Source: Reticulitermes speratus (taxonomy: Eukaryota > Arthropoda > Insecta > Blattodea > Rhinotermitidae). From it: DNA of 64,000 nt. The stretch lies in contig JAJKFL010000006.1 of assembly GCA_021186555.1 (NCBI GenBank), positions 6,654,215 to 6,718,214 of the forward strand, given 5' to 3'. Shown piece by piece: positions 11,755-21,527 of this stretch. Below the pieces are notes generated by a model. That model had not been told where the DNA came from and did no database searches. It worked only from the letters and a program-made list of their open reading frames with translations. Made by a program: the position numbers and the translations under genes. Position 1 is the first letter of the stretch. Every line of letters begins with the position of its first letter.

Positions 11755-11850
11755 AAGAGTGTGTACCACCTGTTTTGACTGTCAGAAACTACGTATTTCG
11801 CCCGCACGGTGTGTTTATGTGTTCCGTATGATTCTCACATTAAAATTCAG
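11755..11850 (+). repeat. Diverged single copy of the 114-bp repeat family
   Basis: GTGTACCACC, then GTGTGTTTATGTGTTCCGTA and GATTCTCAC parallel the beginning of the array at 47592. Dispersed monomer. Confidence 0.4.
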
Positions 11851-12598
11851 TTATTTTCCTGTATTTATTAATTTTATCTTTTGTACTTATGCAGCTGCTT
11901 GTTTACTGTGAGGTTTGAACTCGGTTCTTAAGTATCTGTTGTATGAAATTCTTGCTTGAACCTTTCGGTGTAAGGGCAGACCATAGCTGTTCCAAATCTT
12001 TCTTGATTTGAAAGTTCGTGATCATTGTGACAGTTGTCGTCACCGAAGTGTATATTTCTGAGCTAAAATACTGGATGTAAACGTGATGGGATGAAGAAAA
12101 GCAGGTTCACTTTTGTCTGTGAGTTTTTTTTTATCATCTTCTTGTTATAGAAGCCCATTATCACAATGCCAGACTTCGAGTTCCATGACTGCTTGCTGTG
12201 GGTTAGTTAATTAGTTTTTAGAAAGAAACTTTAACGTATTTGTTTCGGTATGGGGAGAAGAAGGAACTTGAAGTCTCGAGTTTGGGTTTTAAAAGCGTGA
12301 TTCTTTGAAGTACAGGAGCGATTGTAGTTGACCTGGCGGGTAAGAGGAAAGTGAAGTGGGTGTGACTCTCGGTTAGTAAGAAGATATGACTGGGCAGAAA
12401 TACTGCTGTGGCAGCACAGGAAATGAAGCATGGTAATGCATGTGCACAGCTGAAAAAAGAACGAAAACAAATTACCGCATTTCTGCCCGTGAATACCATT
12501 AACCTACTAACATCGGCTCGATGTGAACCCACCGCTGCATACAAAGGCGTCTACGTGCTTAGTCTCGCGTGGATTCGCTCACGTCTTTTTCACCCAAC
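11851..12598. other. No recognised feature
   Basis: Short frames on both strands without family resemblance. Confidence 0.45.
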
Positions 12599-12599
12599 C

Positions 12600-12700
12600 A
12601 CGTACGCCGGGATGTAGTGGTTAGTACTTCCGCTGTGGATTCGTCAGGTCAACAGTTCGAGTCCTGACAAGGGTACCTACGCATAACAGAAAGTGTTTTG
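12600..12700 (+). mobile_element. tRNA-like SINE head
   Basis: GGGATGTAGTGGTTAGTACT and CAGTTCGAGTCCTGAC resemble A and B boxes at tRNA-like spacing. No matching acceptor stem. Confidence 0.4.
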
Positions 12701-12828
12701 CAAAGTGTATGCCTGCGCCCTAAAAGGACATCTGAGATCATTGTCGCGAACTGCTTCAATATACAACACCCTCAGATGAGCACTCAAAGATCCAAGCGGA
12801 CACTTCGAGCGCTTTGTAACATGTTATA

Positions 12829-13393
12829 CAGAGCATACACAAAAGAATGGTGCGGTTTCAAAAGTGAATAAAAAATTTATGTCTCACATTACACGGGCAC
12901 AACATACACCGTCAGCGGCGGCAACTGTCCAAGTTTCTCATGCGCTACCAGCAGTTCGCTTCTCATGCTTACTGCGTGGCCGCGGGGCCAGTTTCAAAGA
13001 TCGGACGTGCTGCTGCAAATGGAGACAAGAACCTTCTCCCTTGGCCACCCCGTTCGCCAGATCTTACACCGTGCGATTTCTTTCTTTGGGGGTTCGTTAA
13101 AGACAGCGGTTATGTACCACCATTGCCCACGTCCATCAATGAAATTCGTGATCGGATAACGCATGCACTGCAGGCCATTACAGCGGACATGCTACACCGG
13201 GTCTGGGATGAGTTTGATCACCGTGTGGATGTGTGTCGTGTGACCCAGGGTGCACACATTGAAGGATTGTAATTACCAAATGAGTAAACTTGGACAGTTG
13301 CCGCCGCTGACGGTGTATGTTGTGCCCGTGTAAGGTGAGAAATAAATTTTTTATTCACTTTTGAAACCGCACCATTCTTTTGTGTATGCCCTG
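12829..13393 (+). mobile_element. Internally deleted mariner-like element
   Basis: TA-flanked 565-bp element with terminal inverted repeats of about 108 bp (12829-12936 and 13286-13393) beginning CAGRGCATACACAAAAGAAT. The TIRs agree at nearly every base, so the element is not old. Only the 3' end of the transposase gene remains between them. Its first 31 bp are the ends of the 78-bp hairpins at 14425, 20165 and 36582. Confidence 0.9.
12940..13272 (+). pseudogene. C-terminal fragment of mariner-like transposase
   Basis: The 110-codon frame contains WPPRSPDLTPCDFFLWGFVK (about residues 37-56), the block that carries the third acidic catalytic residue; the D in PCDFF aligns with the DD34D mariner type rather than the Tc1 glutamate. 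It ends with a RVWDEF...HIEGL C-terminus. The DNA-binding domain and the first two aspartates are missing, deleted between the TIRs. It starts immediately inside the left TIR, so the Met is probably not a native start. Cannot be an active transposase. Confidence 0.85.
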
Positions 13394-13395
13394 TA

Positions 13396-13845
13396 TTATG
13401 AAACTAGTCGATATACCCGTTCACCGAACGTACCGTTGCTGCTTGACGAACGGAAATACAACACATGAACATAAAATGAACATCTGTAAATTCAAGGGAC
13501 TGCTGTTTCTCTTTGTTGGTGCGTAGCGAATTCAAGGTGGAGTGGACCTGTATCCAATTGAAGTGGTAGTTCAGTGGAACTACAAGCCACTGCAGTGACG
13601 ACAGAGCTGTCGTCGCTGGCGTGTCAGTAACGCACGCTTACCACGTCCCGCACTCTTGCGGCAAATACATGAATAACCAAGTCACCAACCATGGAACCAA
13701 AGTTGCGAAATCGTTTGTATATAACTTCCGTTTTGCAGTGGAGTGATTGTGGAAAGTTTTCATTAAAACCACTTCTCGGATATTTTCATTTTCCTTGCCT
13801 TGGCACCTTAAACTTACTGAATTGTACTAATGTTTTAGATTCAAG
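13396..13845. other. No recognised feature
   Basis: No frames or repeats of note. Confidence 0.45.
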
Positions 13846-13935
13846 TCTTCTGCGATGTTAGGCCGTGTCGACTGGTAAATAGTTACCCAAGTTTCTTAGA
13901 ATCATAGTGCCCTCGTCTTCAAGACTAAGAATAAG
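13846..13935 (-). repeat. Fragment of second PLE-like repeat family
   Basis: AAGTCTTCTGCGATGTTAGG then CGTGTCGACTGGTAAATAG matches 16165, 32497 and 56940 (reverse orientation), where the same block is followed by a ribozyme-like core. Here the core is worn away. Confidence 0.45.
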
Positions 13936-14131
13936 AAGAGAACACCTCAGAAGGTTTGTAGTCTTTAACAGACGCACTGTGCGATCCTCATCTCGTGTTG
14001 TACCGACGTTGGTAGGACATTTATCTTTTAACCCTGTATCACTTAAATATTATCTTCACCACGCATTTTTTAACAAGTCACAAATTACCAACAAAATGCA
14101 CTATGTTTTTTCACTTTTTTTATTCTTTAAT

Positions 14132-14172
14132 CCCTACATATGTTTCAGCCCTTACAAGGCCATCTTCAGCAG
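14132..14172 (-). ncRNA. Hammerhead-like motif, degenerate helix I
   Basis: Minus strand: CTGAAGA, T, GGCC...GGGCT, GAAA, CATATGT, A, GGG. The 5' strand of helix I (TCTG) does not pair with GGGA, so this copy is probably inactive. Confidence 0.5.
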
Positions 14173-14207
14173 ACAACAATGGATGTCAAGTAAATGTAGA
14201 TTACGAG

Positions 14208-14250
14208 CCCCCTGAAGATGGCCTTGTAAGGGCTGAAACATATGTAGGGG
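14208..14250 (+). ncRNA. Hammerhead-ribozyme-like motif
   Basis: CCCC, CTGAAGA, T, GGCC/GGGCT stem with G-U closing, GAAA, CATATGT, A, GGGG. Helix I is CCCC/GGGG. The palindromic ACATATGT offers a short helix III or a dimer interface. Confidence 0.6.
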
Positions 14251-14424
14251 TTAAAGAATAAAAAGTGAAAATATAGTGCAGTTCGTTGGTGTGTAATTTG
14301 TGATTTGATAACTACAAAATTTGCATACACTCCATATATAAAAATAATGATAGAATATAATTACGATGCTGATATCTGATTATTGTTTCACGGGACCTGA
14401 CGTACTTAACTGATTACCTATATA

Positions 14425-14502
14425 CAGGACATACACAAAAGAATGGTGCGGTTGTAATAGTGAACACTATTAAAACCGCACCATTCTTTTGTGTATGCCT
14501 TG
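14425..14502. mobile_element. 78-bp hairpin MITE (mariner ends), copy 1
   Basis: TA-flanked. Two inverted copies of the mariner terminus (CAGGACATACACAAAAGAAT and its mirror) joined by a few bases. Exactly the length of the copies at 20165 and 36582. Confidence 0.85.
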
Positions 14503-14766
14503 TATACAGAACCAACAGCCAGAATTTACAAAACACGCTAATGGTAGAAGTTATAGCCTAACACAACCATATAGCTTCATTTTATCATTTTACTACGAAA
14601 AATTGACGAACCTTATTTAAGGATTTTATATTCTGTGTTTTATATATTTAAATACAGAAATTGTAAATAACTGTAATTTACAAATGATAGTGAAATTTGA
14701 CTGTGTGTGATATATAACATAATAGCAGACATAAACAATGGATGTAAAGTAAATGTACATTACGAG

Positions 14767-14809
14767 CCCCCTGACGATGGCTTTGTAAAGGCTGAAACAT
14801 ATGTAGGGG
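14767..14809 (+). ncRNA. Hammerhead-ribozyme-like motif
   Basis: CCCC, CTGACGA, T, GGCT/GGCT-type stem, GAAA, CATATGT, A, GGGG. Direct-repeat sibling of 14208-14250. The variable N7 position is C here and A there, the position where hammerheads tolerate any base. Confidence 0.6.
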
Positions 14810-14879
14810 TTAAAGAATAAAAAGTGAAAATATGGTGCATTTTGTTGGTGTGCGATTTGTGACCTGTATCACTTGTTTG

Positions 14880-15595
14880 ATGTGACTGCGTTCGATGACA
14901 TTCGTGTGAACACATTGGAGAGACTGCTGGAGAGGAATGTCGGCAAGTGTGCTGGAGTGGGAAGTGGAACAGCCCGTGGGAGATGTGGAGGCCGTTCTTT
15001 CCGTAGCGTCGATAGAGTCTTGTATTGATGACTGAAATCATAAAAATGTGTTATGCTTCGTGAAGGTTTGTTATGTGTAGTTCACTTGTACTATTGAGAT
15101 AGGAAATTATTTTCTTTAAAGTGTAGTAAATGCTGGTAAATTGCTGTCTGAAAGCGTATGGATTCGTATTTCGCACATCTTTCATGTTTGTTTCTTTGTT
15201 CCACGGTTTGTTCAGAAATGACCCATATTTTCCACGTGTATTGTGTGACGTAGTTCTTTTTTGTGTTCTTGTTGTAATTGTTTCGCAAAGTCCGTATACG
15301 GTACAAGACGTTCTTTGTATCGTAGCTTCTCTGTAGTTCTAATGGACGCTAATTACTTCATCATAATTTTCAGCAGCATTGTGTAACGCACGGGGAAAGC
15401 AGAGAATGCATTATTTTCGTTACTTGTGTGGATGTTAGAGGAAGGTATCGTGTGTTACGACAGCGTGCTGACAGAACGTCTGTGGCACAGCGTGCCCGAA
15501 TTATTTACCGTGCGATTACGACTGTAAACGCCAGTTTACACGCTTTAATGCCGAAATTCTTTTGTCCGGGTCATTCGACTGATAAATTATGTAAT
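14880..15595. other. No recognised feature
   Basis: Short overlapping frames on both strands; none resembles a known family. Confidence 0.45.
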
Positions 15596-15613
15596 TAGCG
15601 TACTGATTTTTTT

Positions 15614-15918
15614 ATATATATATATTGCTTTCACCGTGCATTTTCACTTAGTATTCAGTAACCAACAAATGCACAAACATAAATACTTTATAGTTTTTAT
15701 TAATATCGATTTTATTAATATCGATTTTATTAATATCGATTTATTAATATAGATGCATTCCCCTACACGTGTTTCGGTCCGTAGCCCCCTGAAGATGGTC
15801 TACGGACCGAAACACCTGTAGGGGAATGCATCGATATTAATAAAATCGATATTAATAAAATCGATATTAATAAACACTATAAAGTAGTTAATGTTTGTGC
15901 ATTTGTTGGTTACTGAAT
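15614..15918. mobile_element. PLE-like palindrome with near-TSD
   Basis: Two long arms (about 15640-15784 and 15800-15925) mirror each other: AACCAACAAATGCAC, then ATTAATATCGATTTT repeats, then CATTCCCCTACA and the ribozyme block. Flanks GCGTACTGAT and GTGTACTGAT look like a diverged target-site duplication. The ATCGATTTTATTA unit is tandemly repeated about three times in each arm, so the arms probably arose by copying rather than by separate insertions. Confidence 0.65.
15785..15824 (+). ncRNA. Hammerhead-ribozyme-like motif with UACG loop
   Basis: CCCC, CTGAAGA, T, GGTC-TACG-GACC, GAAA, CACCTGT, A, GGGG. Stem II is 4 bp closed by a UACG tetraloop, a very stable type. The left arm contains only the 3' half of the same motif (15762-15784, minus strand), cut at stem II. 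Confidence 0.65.
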
Positions 15919-16164
15919 AATAGTGTACTGATATTTCAGTGCCCGCCCGAAATTCGACGGAAAGTCCTGTCTTTGAGATATGAACTGCTGTCCTACGTCA
16001 GCATCTGGTCGTGACCATTTGGCACATGTGTAAGTCTTGTCTATCGGAGAAAATCATTTCTTTCCTGTCCTCATCCGTCGTCGTCTTAGTACGTGCAGAG
16101 TAACCTGCCGTCGGTTTGAGGCTTGACGGGTAGCAGTGTCAGGTTTTGGGTTCTCGCATCAGTC

Positions 16165-16262
16165 CTTGTGGGGATTCGGGTCTTCTGGGACATGAGGCCG
16201 TTCCGACTGGTAAATATTTATCGACTTTCGGAGGAGCTTGCTGTCGCCGTCTTTATGGTCTG
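16165..16262 (-). repeat. Fragment of second PLE-like repeat family
   Basis: GTCTTCTGGGACATGAGGCC and CCGACTGGTAAATATTTATC match 13846 and 32497. Confidence 0.45.
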
Positions 16263-16399
16263 TCGAGTCTTAGATGAGTTCTTCGTGGACTGCATAGATC
16301 CTGGAGATGAAAGCAGAAAGCTTATTGGAAACTTCGGTAACTTTTTGTCATCCGAGAGGACTTGAGTCGTCGTAACTGTTAGTATTTAATATATATAGT

Positions 16400-16618
16400 A
16401 TTATAGGCCTGTTAAAGTAGATCTTCAAGAAGTGGGATGGGGGGGCATGGACTGGATTGATCTGGCTAAGGATAGGGACAGGTGGCGGGCTCTTGTGAAT
16501 GCGGTAATGAAACTTCGGGTTCCATAAAATGCTGGTAATTTCTTGACTAGCTGACGACCTGTTAGCTTCTCAAGAAGGACTCTGCTCCATGGAGTTAGTT
16601 AGTTATATTATATAGGCC
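16400..16618 (+). pseudogene. Non-LTR retrotransposon 3' end, family 2
   Basis: Begins near the segment encoding [20 protein letters not shown], continues to the stop after LRVP near 16527, then the 3' UTR ending ATGGAGTTAGTTAGTTA. 5'-truncated. Upstream RT sequence is absent. Confidence 0.85.
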
Positions 16619-17283
16619 TATACTGTTGATATTTTCTTGATCGAGGATAACCTGAACTGCTGTGTGTAGGCGTGTAAGTTGGATTGGTGAGCAGACTGTT
16701 GAGAACGCAGACTGAAGAAGCATCTTGCCACTTTTTTCATTTCAGTGTTACTAGTACGTGCCTTCACATCTACGCTGACGTCTTCGAAATGGTATATTCC
16801 ATTTAGGCTTTCGCGTAAAATTTGTGCACTTCTTTATATCTTTCTGGTGCTCGATGCATAATATCTTATCTCTCTGGATATTCATTTCGGAATGTTTCAA
16901 GCAAGATATTCAGACTGCTAAATGGTCAGCCCAGTTTGGAGATATCGCCTATTTGGTTCCGTTTGATAGGGAAGGAACTCAAATGTGATTTAGGTTAGGT
17001 ATTTTTTTTTCATGTTATGTGTTTTCTTTTGTTCGTTTTTACTTCCACCAACAGAGGGTGTTTGTTGTTTGTACATTTGAGTACCGCGTTTTTGTTGATT
17101 CTTTTTCTATTTTATTAGACCTGGTGCTATGACTTGTAAACGTGTTTAAATTTTGTATTTTGTCACTATTGTTTAAAATTTATTTTAGGGTTTACGTATT
17201 TGGTGTTTATGTTTTTAGATGTGTGACTTATGTTGATTTGTGTGTTATATTTTTGGTCAGTTGTGTCTTAGGATTAGTGGTTT
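16619..17283. other. No recognised feature
   Basis: T-rich. No repeat partner noticed. Confidence 0.4.
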
Positions 17284-17322
17284 CACCTGAAGAAGGAAGC
17301 AGTTTGCTTTCGAAACGTAGTG
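17284..17322 (+). ncRNA. Hammerhead-like motif, short ACGT helix III type
   Basis: CAC, CTGAAGA, A, GGAAGC-agttt-GCTTTC, GAAA, CGT, A, GTG. Stem II is 6 bp with one G-U; helix I at least CAC/GTG. Differs from the PLE set in helix III (ACGT) and loop, but keeps the one extra base after CTGAAGA. Surroundings show no inverted partner. Confidence 0.5.
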
Positions 17323-18478
17323 TATGGTGTTGAGTATTTTGTTACAATGGAAGGAGTTATTGTAAAAGCTGCTGATATTACTCATGTACAGCCGTTGTTA
17401 ATATCTATATGTTACAGCTAAATGGAACGTTTGGGTGTTGGTGCAGAGATGTCGGTGTGTATCGGTTGGCTAAATGTACTTCTTCAGAAAAGTTCGTTTG
17501 ATGACGTCCATACTCCAGTGTAGTTCGGATTGTTATCGATTGTAGTTACATGTTTAGTGACTGCGAATGAAGTTTATCTTGCGGGAGTAGACTGTAGTTT
17601 CGTCTCTGAAGCCTGTAAGTGCTGTATAGGTTAATTGTGCTGCAGAAAAGGTTTCGAGGCCACTTTGAATTCCAAATTGTTCACTGTTATTGAATATCCA
17701 GCGACCGGAAGTTTTGTAAGTGTAGTGAATATGTTAACTGCTTCGTATGGCGTTTTAATTGTTATTTTTATTGAGATCGTTTTCCTAGTAAACAGCTTGC
17801 ATTTTGCGATGCTTTTGCGCAAAGTCTGATGGCTTGCTGTACTTAGACGCCGTAAAAAGTGCAAAGTACCGTTCAGTTGAAATGTTTTACAGTCGGATAT
17901 AGACGGAAGGTGTTGTGCTGTTGCCGAGTTTACACATGGAAGTAATTTAAAGGTTTTACGTTTTCGCTACGTTATCGTTGACTTCAGCCACTGTTGGGAC
18001 ATCATTTTATCTGACAACTCTTACCACTCTTTACTCAGACCGTTTCGCGTGATGGCAGACAGCGCAGCGTTGGCCGCTTTTCCAATTTGCCGTGAGTCGG
18101 GGTTCACGCGTTTTAGTGCAATTGTATTTCTGATAACATGGAGTTTATACTGTCCATATTTAAAGGCGCTGGAAATATTTTCAGTGAGGTCGCAGGCACA
18201 CGTCTCATTTAATAAAGACGTTTGTCGTTGCATTGCGAAGTTAAGCCAGCCAGTGGTTGTTAGATAAAATAATTTCGCTATATTTTATGAGAGAATGTGA
18301 CTCATATGAAATGTCTCAGTGTTGGCGGCATCTTTCTGAAGTTGAGCGTGAGAAGCGCGAAACTTGTATGAATACTACAGTCTTGTTTCCGAGAGTGTTT
18401 AGTGTTTAAATGTTTAAGCATCGGGTACAGATAATTACTACTTTAACCCTCTAAAAGTACACAATGCATAAAAATAAA
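17323..18478. other. No recognised feature
   Basis: Several short frames on both strands, none convincing; composition unremarkable. Confidence 0.45.
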
Positions 18479-18782
18479 TGGTAAAGCAATCCCATTACAG
18501 GCCTGGACAGACCCTTAGGGTTCCAGGAGGCTGAGGCTCCCAGATTTCTAGACAATCGGCACATGAAGGTGTTCAGGTTGACATCCCTACGCACTGACCG
18601 CCTTTACACCCAGGAAATATTCCTGGTACTCATTTCTGTTAGAGGCTGAGTCGACCCCAGGGCCATAGTGCGACCGAAATGATTATGCAATGAAAAATTT
18701 CAATGACACCATCGGGAATCGAACCCGCGATCTTCCGGATTGTAGTGCAGTGCCCCAACCAACTGCGCCACGGCGTGGCCCC
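18479..18782 (-). mobile_element. tRNA-derived SINE, family C
   Basis: Reverse strand: head GGCCACGCCGTGGCGCAGTT, B box GGTTCGATTCCC, body with AATTTTTCATTGCATAATC, CCTGGGGTCGACTCAGCCTC, CCAGGAATATTTCCTGG and tail CAGGCCTGTAATGGGATTGC. Near full length. Possible short duplication CATAAAA on both sides. Confidence 0.8.
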
Positions 18783-18785
18783 ATA

Positions 18786-19335
18786 AAATTTTTTGTTTTA
18801 ACTGAGTATACGTATTTAGTAAATACCACCGCAGTGGTTAGACCTTTTGCTTAGTAGGGAATATGCCACGTACTGGTTTGGTCCCAACAGTTACTGACCA
18901 TGAAGCTAGCCAGCTGAAATGATAATGCAGCTGTCATTGCTGACAATGTGTCACCGACGCTCGTAGGACAGGCGTAGAGGCAACTCAAAGAAAGTGTTAC
19001 CTCAGAAAATGGACAGAGCCCAAAATAATATCGATATATCCAATTCACCGTAATTTCAGAACTTTTGGAATCGCTTTATTGGAGGCTATTAAGCTATTGA
19101 AGTGTATAATATCCTAGTAACAGTATTAATACCAGTATGGAGGCCGTGCGAACTTGTGAGGTGGGAGTGTCTCAGCTGATGGTGTTCCCCGAATTTTATG
19201 CAGTGTGAAGGTGTATTCCCGTGTTGATGCCTGTCCTGTGCTACGTGTTTCGGTCCGCATCCTTATGTCCCGTTTCTTGATTTTTAGCTTACGTGGCTTC
19301 CTAAGGAGCAGGAAGGAAGCGGGTCTTACGAGATC
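18786..19335. other. Mostly unannotated; possible tRNA-like and ribozyme remnants
   Basis: GCAGTGGTTAGACCTTTTGC near 18832 resembles a tRNA A-box region. CTACGTGTTTCGGTCCGC at 19241-19258 is the 3' half of a minus-strand hammerhead-like block whose CTGANGA part is lost. Confidence 0.35.
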
Positions 19336-19337
19336 AC

Positions 19338-19338
19338 C

Positions 19339-19383
<45 letters not shown>
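19338..19383 (+). repeat. (TG)n microsatellite
   Basis: About 22 TG units. Confidence 0.95.
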
Positions 19384-19385
<2 letters not shown>

Positions 19386-19794
19386 TTCTCCCACGTCATT
19401 TCAACTTTTCAACGTTTTGACGGAATTTTACGAAACTTGGCGCGAAAATGATGCCGCTGCAGTTCGCTTCTCATGCTAGTCAAATGATGCAGTGTAATAT
19501 CAGTTGGAAATTCGCGAGCTTTTGTTAAGGTAATTTTTTTGTAGAGTGTGGAATAGTAAGATGGCGGCCGTGCGAAAATTGTCTTTAGCTTTCGGTATAC
19601 TGGCGATATTTGATGCACGTTGGAGCTGGAGGTGTTGAATTTGGTACGGCAGTAGATCATAAACTGAACATGCACATTTTGTGTATAATGGTGTTATGTC
19701 AGCTGTTACAGACGTGACGATGATACGAAAGTTTGGGAGTCATACCGGAGAGATTTAATTTAGAGTACTCCCGAGTCTCGGACGAAACGTCGCC

Positions 19795-19862
19795 CGGGGG
19801 CCAAAAATTGTACGGTGGCGCCCAATATTTTTGGGTCCTCAGTATGGAACTTGCTTTTATTT
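19795..19862 (-). repeat. Dispersed repeat of unknown class
   Basis: Reverse strand reads AGCAAGTTCCATACTGAGGA, then CCCAAAAATATTGGGCGCC. Copies at 26465-26545 and 54940-55000 on the plus strand. No termini or coding capacity recognised. Confidence 0.5.
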
Positions 19863-20009
19863 CACCCTTCTGGCGCCCAGAATTTTGAGGTGGCTCCTAT
19901 ATTTTTTTGGAAAATTTGAGTACTCCTGCGTCCTTTTGATTTTAGCAAAGTTAGAAAGAAGCGGCACTAGTAGCACTAACGTGTATGGCAGACCACTAAT
20001 ACATGTAGT

Positions 20010-20290
20010 AAGTAAGTAAGGGGTTTATTTTTCCCTTCTCCAAATCGTCAATGGCCGACACTGAGGCTCACTCAGCTGCCTATTCAGTCGACAGCGGGGT
20101 TCTTTCCCGGGAGTAAAGCGGCCAGGGCCATCTAGCGCCGAGGTAGAGAATGAGTAGAGATATACAGGGCATACACAAAAGAATGGTGCGGTTTCACTGG
20201 CGACTCATATTTGGACCGCACCATTCTTTTGTGTATGCCCTGTACTTGTACTCCCCCTCTGTGCTTTCATAGCATGTACAGAGACTTTTT
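20010..20290 (+). mobile_element. SINE family D interrupted by a hairpin MITE
   Basis: Family D body and tail (GAGTAAAGCGGCCAGGGCC, CATCTAGCGCCGAGGT, GAATGAGTAGAGAT) breaks at 20164 and resumes at 20243 with TACTTGTACTCCCCCTCTGT. The split point is the TA target of the 78-bp MITE. Confidence 0.8.
20165..20242. mobile_element. 78-bp hairpin MITE (mariner ends), copy 2
   Basis: TA-flanked; CAGGGCATACACAAAAGAAT and its mirror. About 31-bp arms with a less symmetrical centre than copy 3. Inserted in a family D SINE, so it is younger than that SINE. Confidence 0.9.
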
Positions 20291-20919
20291 TTTTTATCCG
20301 TGTGATACCATTTTCATATGTACGTCCGTGATTCCAACGTGGTGTCTCTCATCTGGTTTTCCCTACAAAATTCGTGTATTCACTTCTCATCTCTCCCGGG
20401 CTTAGTGCTGTAACGTTTCTCCTGTTTGGCATATACATGCGAACGAACCTATCTCGTTAGTTGTAGAGTATTATTTATATGTTCTTCCCGGAACTTTTTT
20501 TACTCCCAGAGTGGGAAGTTGATTTTTTTTAAACATGATTCTAGCCTGCGATCCTAATTAGCAGCAGCGCCATTTGTGATTGGCATAACTTCTGTGTGAG
20601 CGAGGACATGGCGGGTTGCATACTACGAGTATATACTTTTATTCCCACGTGACCGAAATGGAAGCTTGGCTTCATCATTTCGTTGGTCGCGCTCATTCCT
20701 GTGGTTTTATTGTGAAATCGGAGTGCGATCGGCTACAGGACAATGTAATTACTGGAGGTGACGTGAGTACGGGTGTGTGTGGTGTCCATGCTATCTGCAT
20801 GACACAGGACGATTACAAAATGCGTTCACGTTGAAAGGAAGCGGGTCGTAGTGTGTTTAAAAATAAATGCCCATCGGGTGTCACATTAATGGAAGAGAAC
20901 AGAGGTGCAGGGTGTTTGA

Positions 20920-21015
20920 TAACGGGGTGTTGTGGAGACTGTTTGGACGGGCGAGGGAGTAAGGAAGAAGCGGCCGGAGAGTTCTGCATAATGAGGAGCT
21001 ACACGCTCAGAACTG
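20920..21015 (+). pseudogene. LINE family 2 remnant
   Basis: GTTCTGCATAATGAGGAGCT encodes the LHNEEL segment seen at about 8822 in the family 2 fossil. Very short and decayed. Confidence 0.4.
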
Positions 21016-21187
21016 TGAGATCAAGGACATGTGTACCCCACGTAGCGCACATGAGGTACACAGTTCTGGTCCGAACATCTTTGGAAATTTTTTTAATGTT
21101 CGTTCCGTACACTGTTGTGATCAATTTAGTCAGTTTATTGTACCAACTAAATGCACACTGCTATTCACATATGAATGTTACACATTT

Positions 21188-21472
21188 CGGGGCACGCGGT
21201 GGCGCAGTTGGTTGAGGCACTGTTCTACAAGCCGGAAGGTCGCGGGTTCGATTCCCGGTCGATTCGGTCGCACTGTGGCCCTGGGGTCGGTTCAGCCTCT
21301 AACAGAAATGAGTACCAGAAGTATATTTTGGGAGGTAAAGGCGGCCGGTACGTAGGGCTGACAACCTTACCACCTTCATGTACCGATTGTCTAGAAATCT
21401 GGGAGCCTCAGTCTCCTGGAACCTAAGGGCTTGTCCAGGCCTGTAATGGGATTTCGTTACCTTTTTACCTTA
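21188..21472 (+). mobile_element. tRNA-derived SINE, family C
   Basis: Head GCACGCGGTGGCGCAGTTGG, B box GGTTCGATTCCCGG, body through CGGCCGGTACGTAGGGCTGA and tail CAGGCCTGTAATGGGATTTC. The segment between B box and CACTGTGGCCCTGG is shorter than in the 55565 copy. Confidence 0.85.
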
Positions 21473-21490
21473 ATGTGAAACATATCGTTG

Positions 21491-21527
21491 CGACATGTTC
21501 CGGTGCCAATGCACCATCCTCAGGGAG
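21491..21527 (-). ncRNA. Degenerate hammerhead-like motif
   Basis: Minus strand: CTGAGGA, T, GGTGC...GGCACC, then GGAA where GAAA is expected, CATGT. The changed GAA core and loss of helix I pairing argue that it is dead. Confidence 0.5.

Larger units (their letters stand above)
14045..14862 (+). mobile_element. Penelope-like element, non-autonomous, with 12-bp TSD
   Basis: CCTGTATCACTT is present exactly at 14033-14044 and 14863-14874. Between lie an inverted terminal-repeat fragment (about 14081-14170), a direct terminal repeat (14168-14310), a 0.4-kb interior and a second direct terminal repeat (14723-14862). Inverted plus tandem LTR-like repeats is the textbook Penelope arrangement. Each terminal repeat carries a hammerhead-like motif. 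No reverse-transcriptase or GIY-YIG coding sequence remains. A 78-bp hairpin MITE has landed in the interior. Confidence 0.75.
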
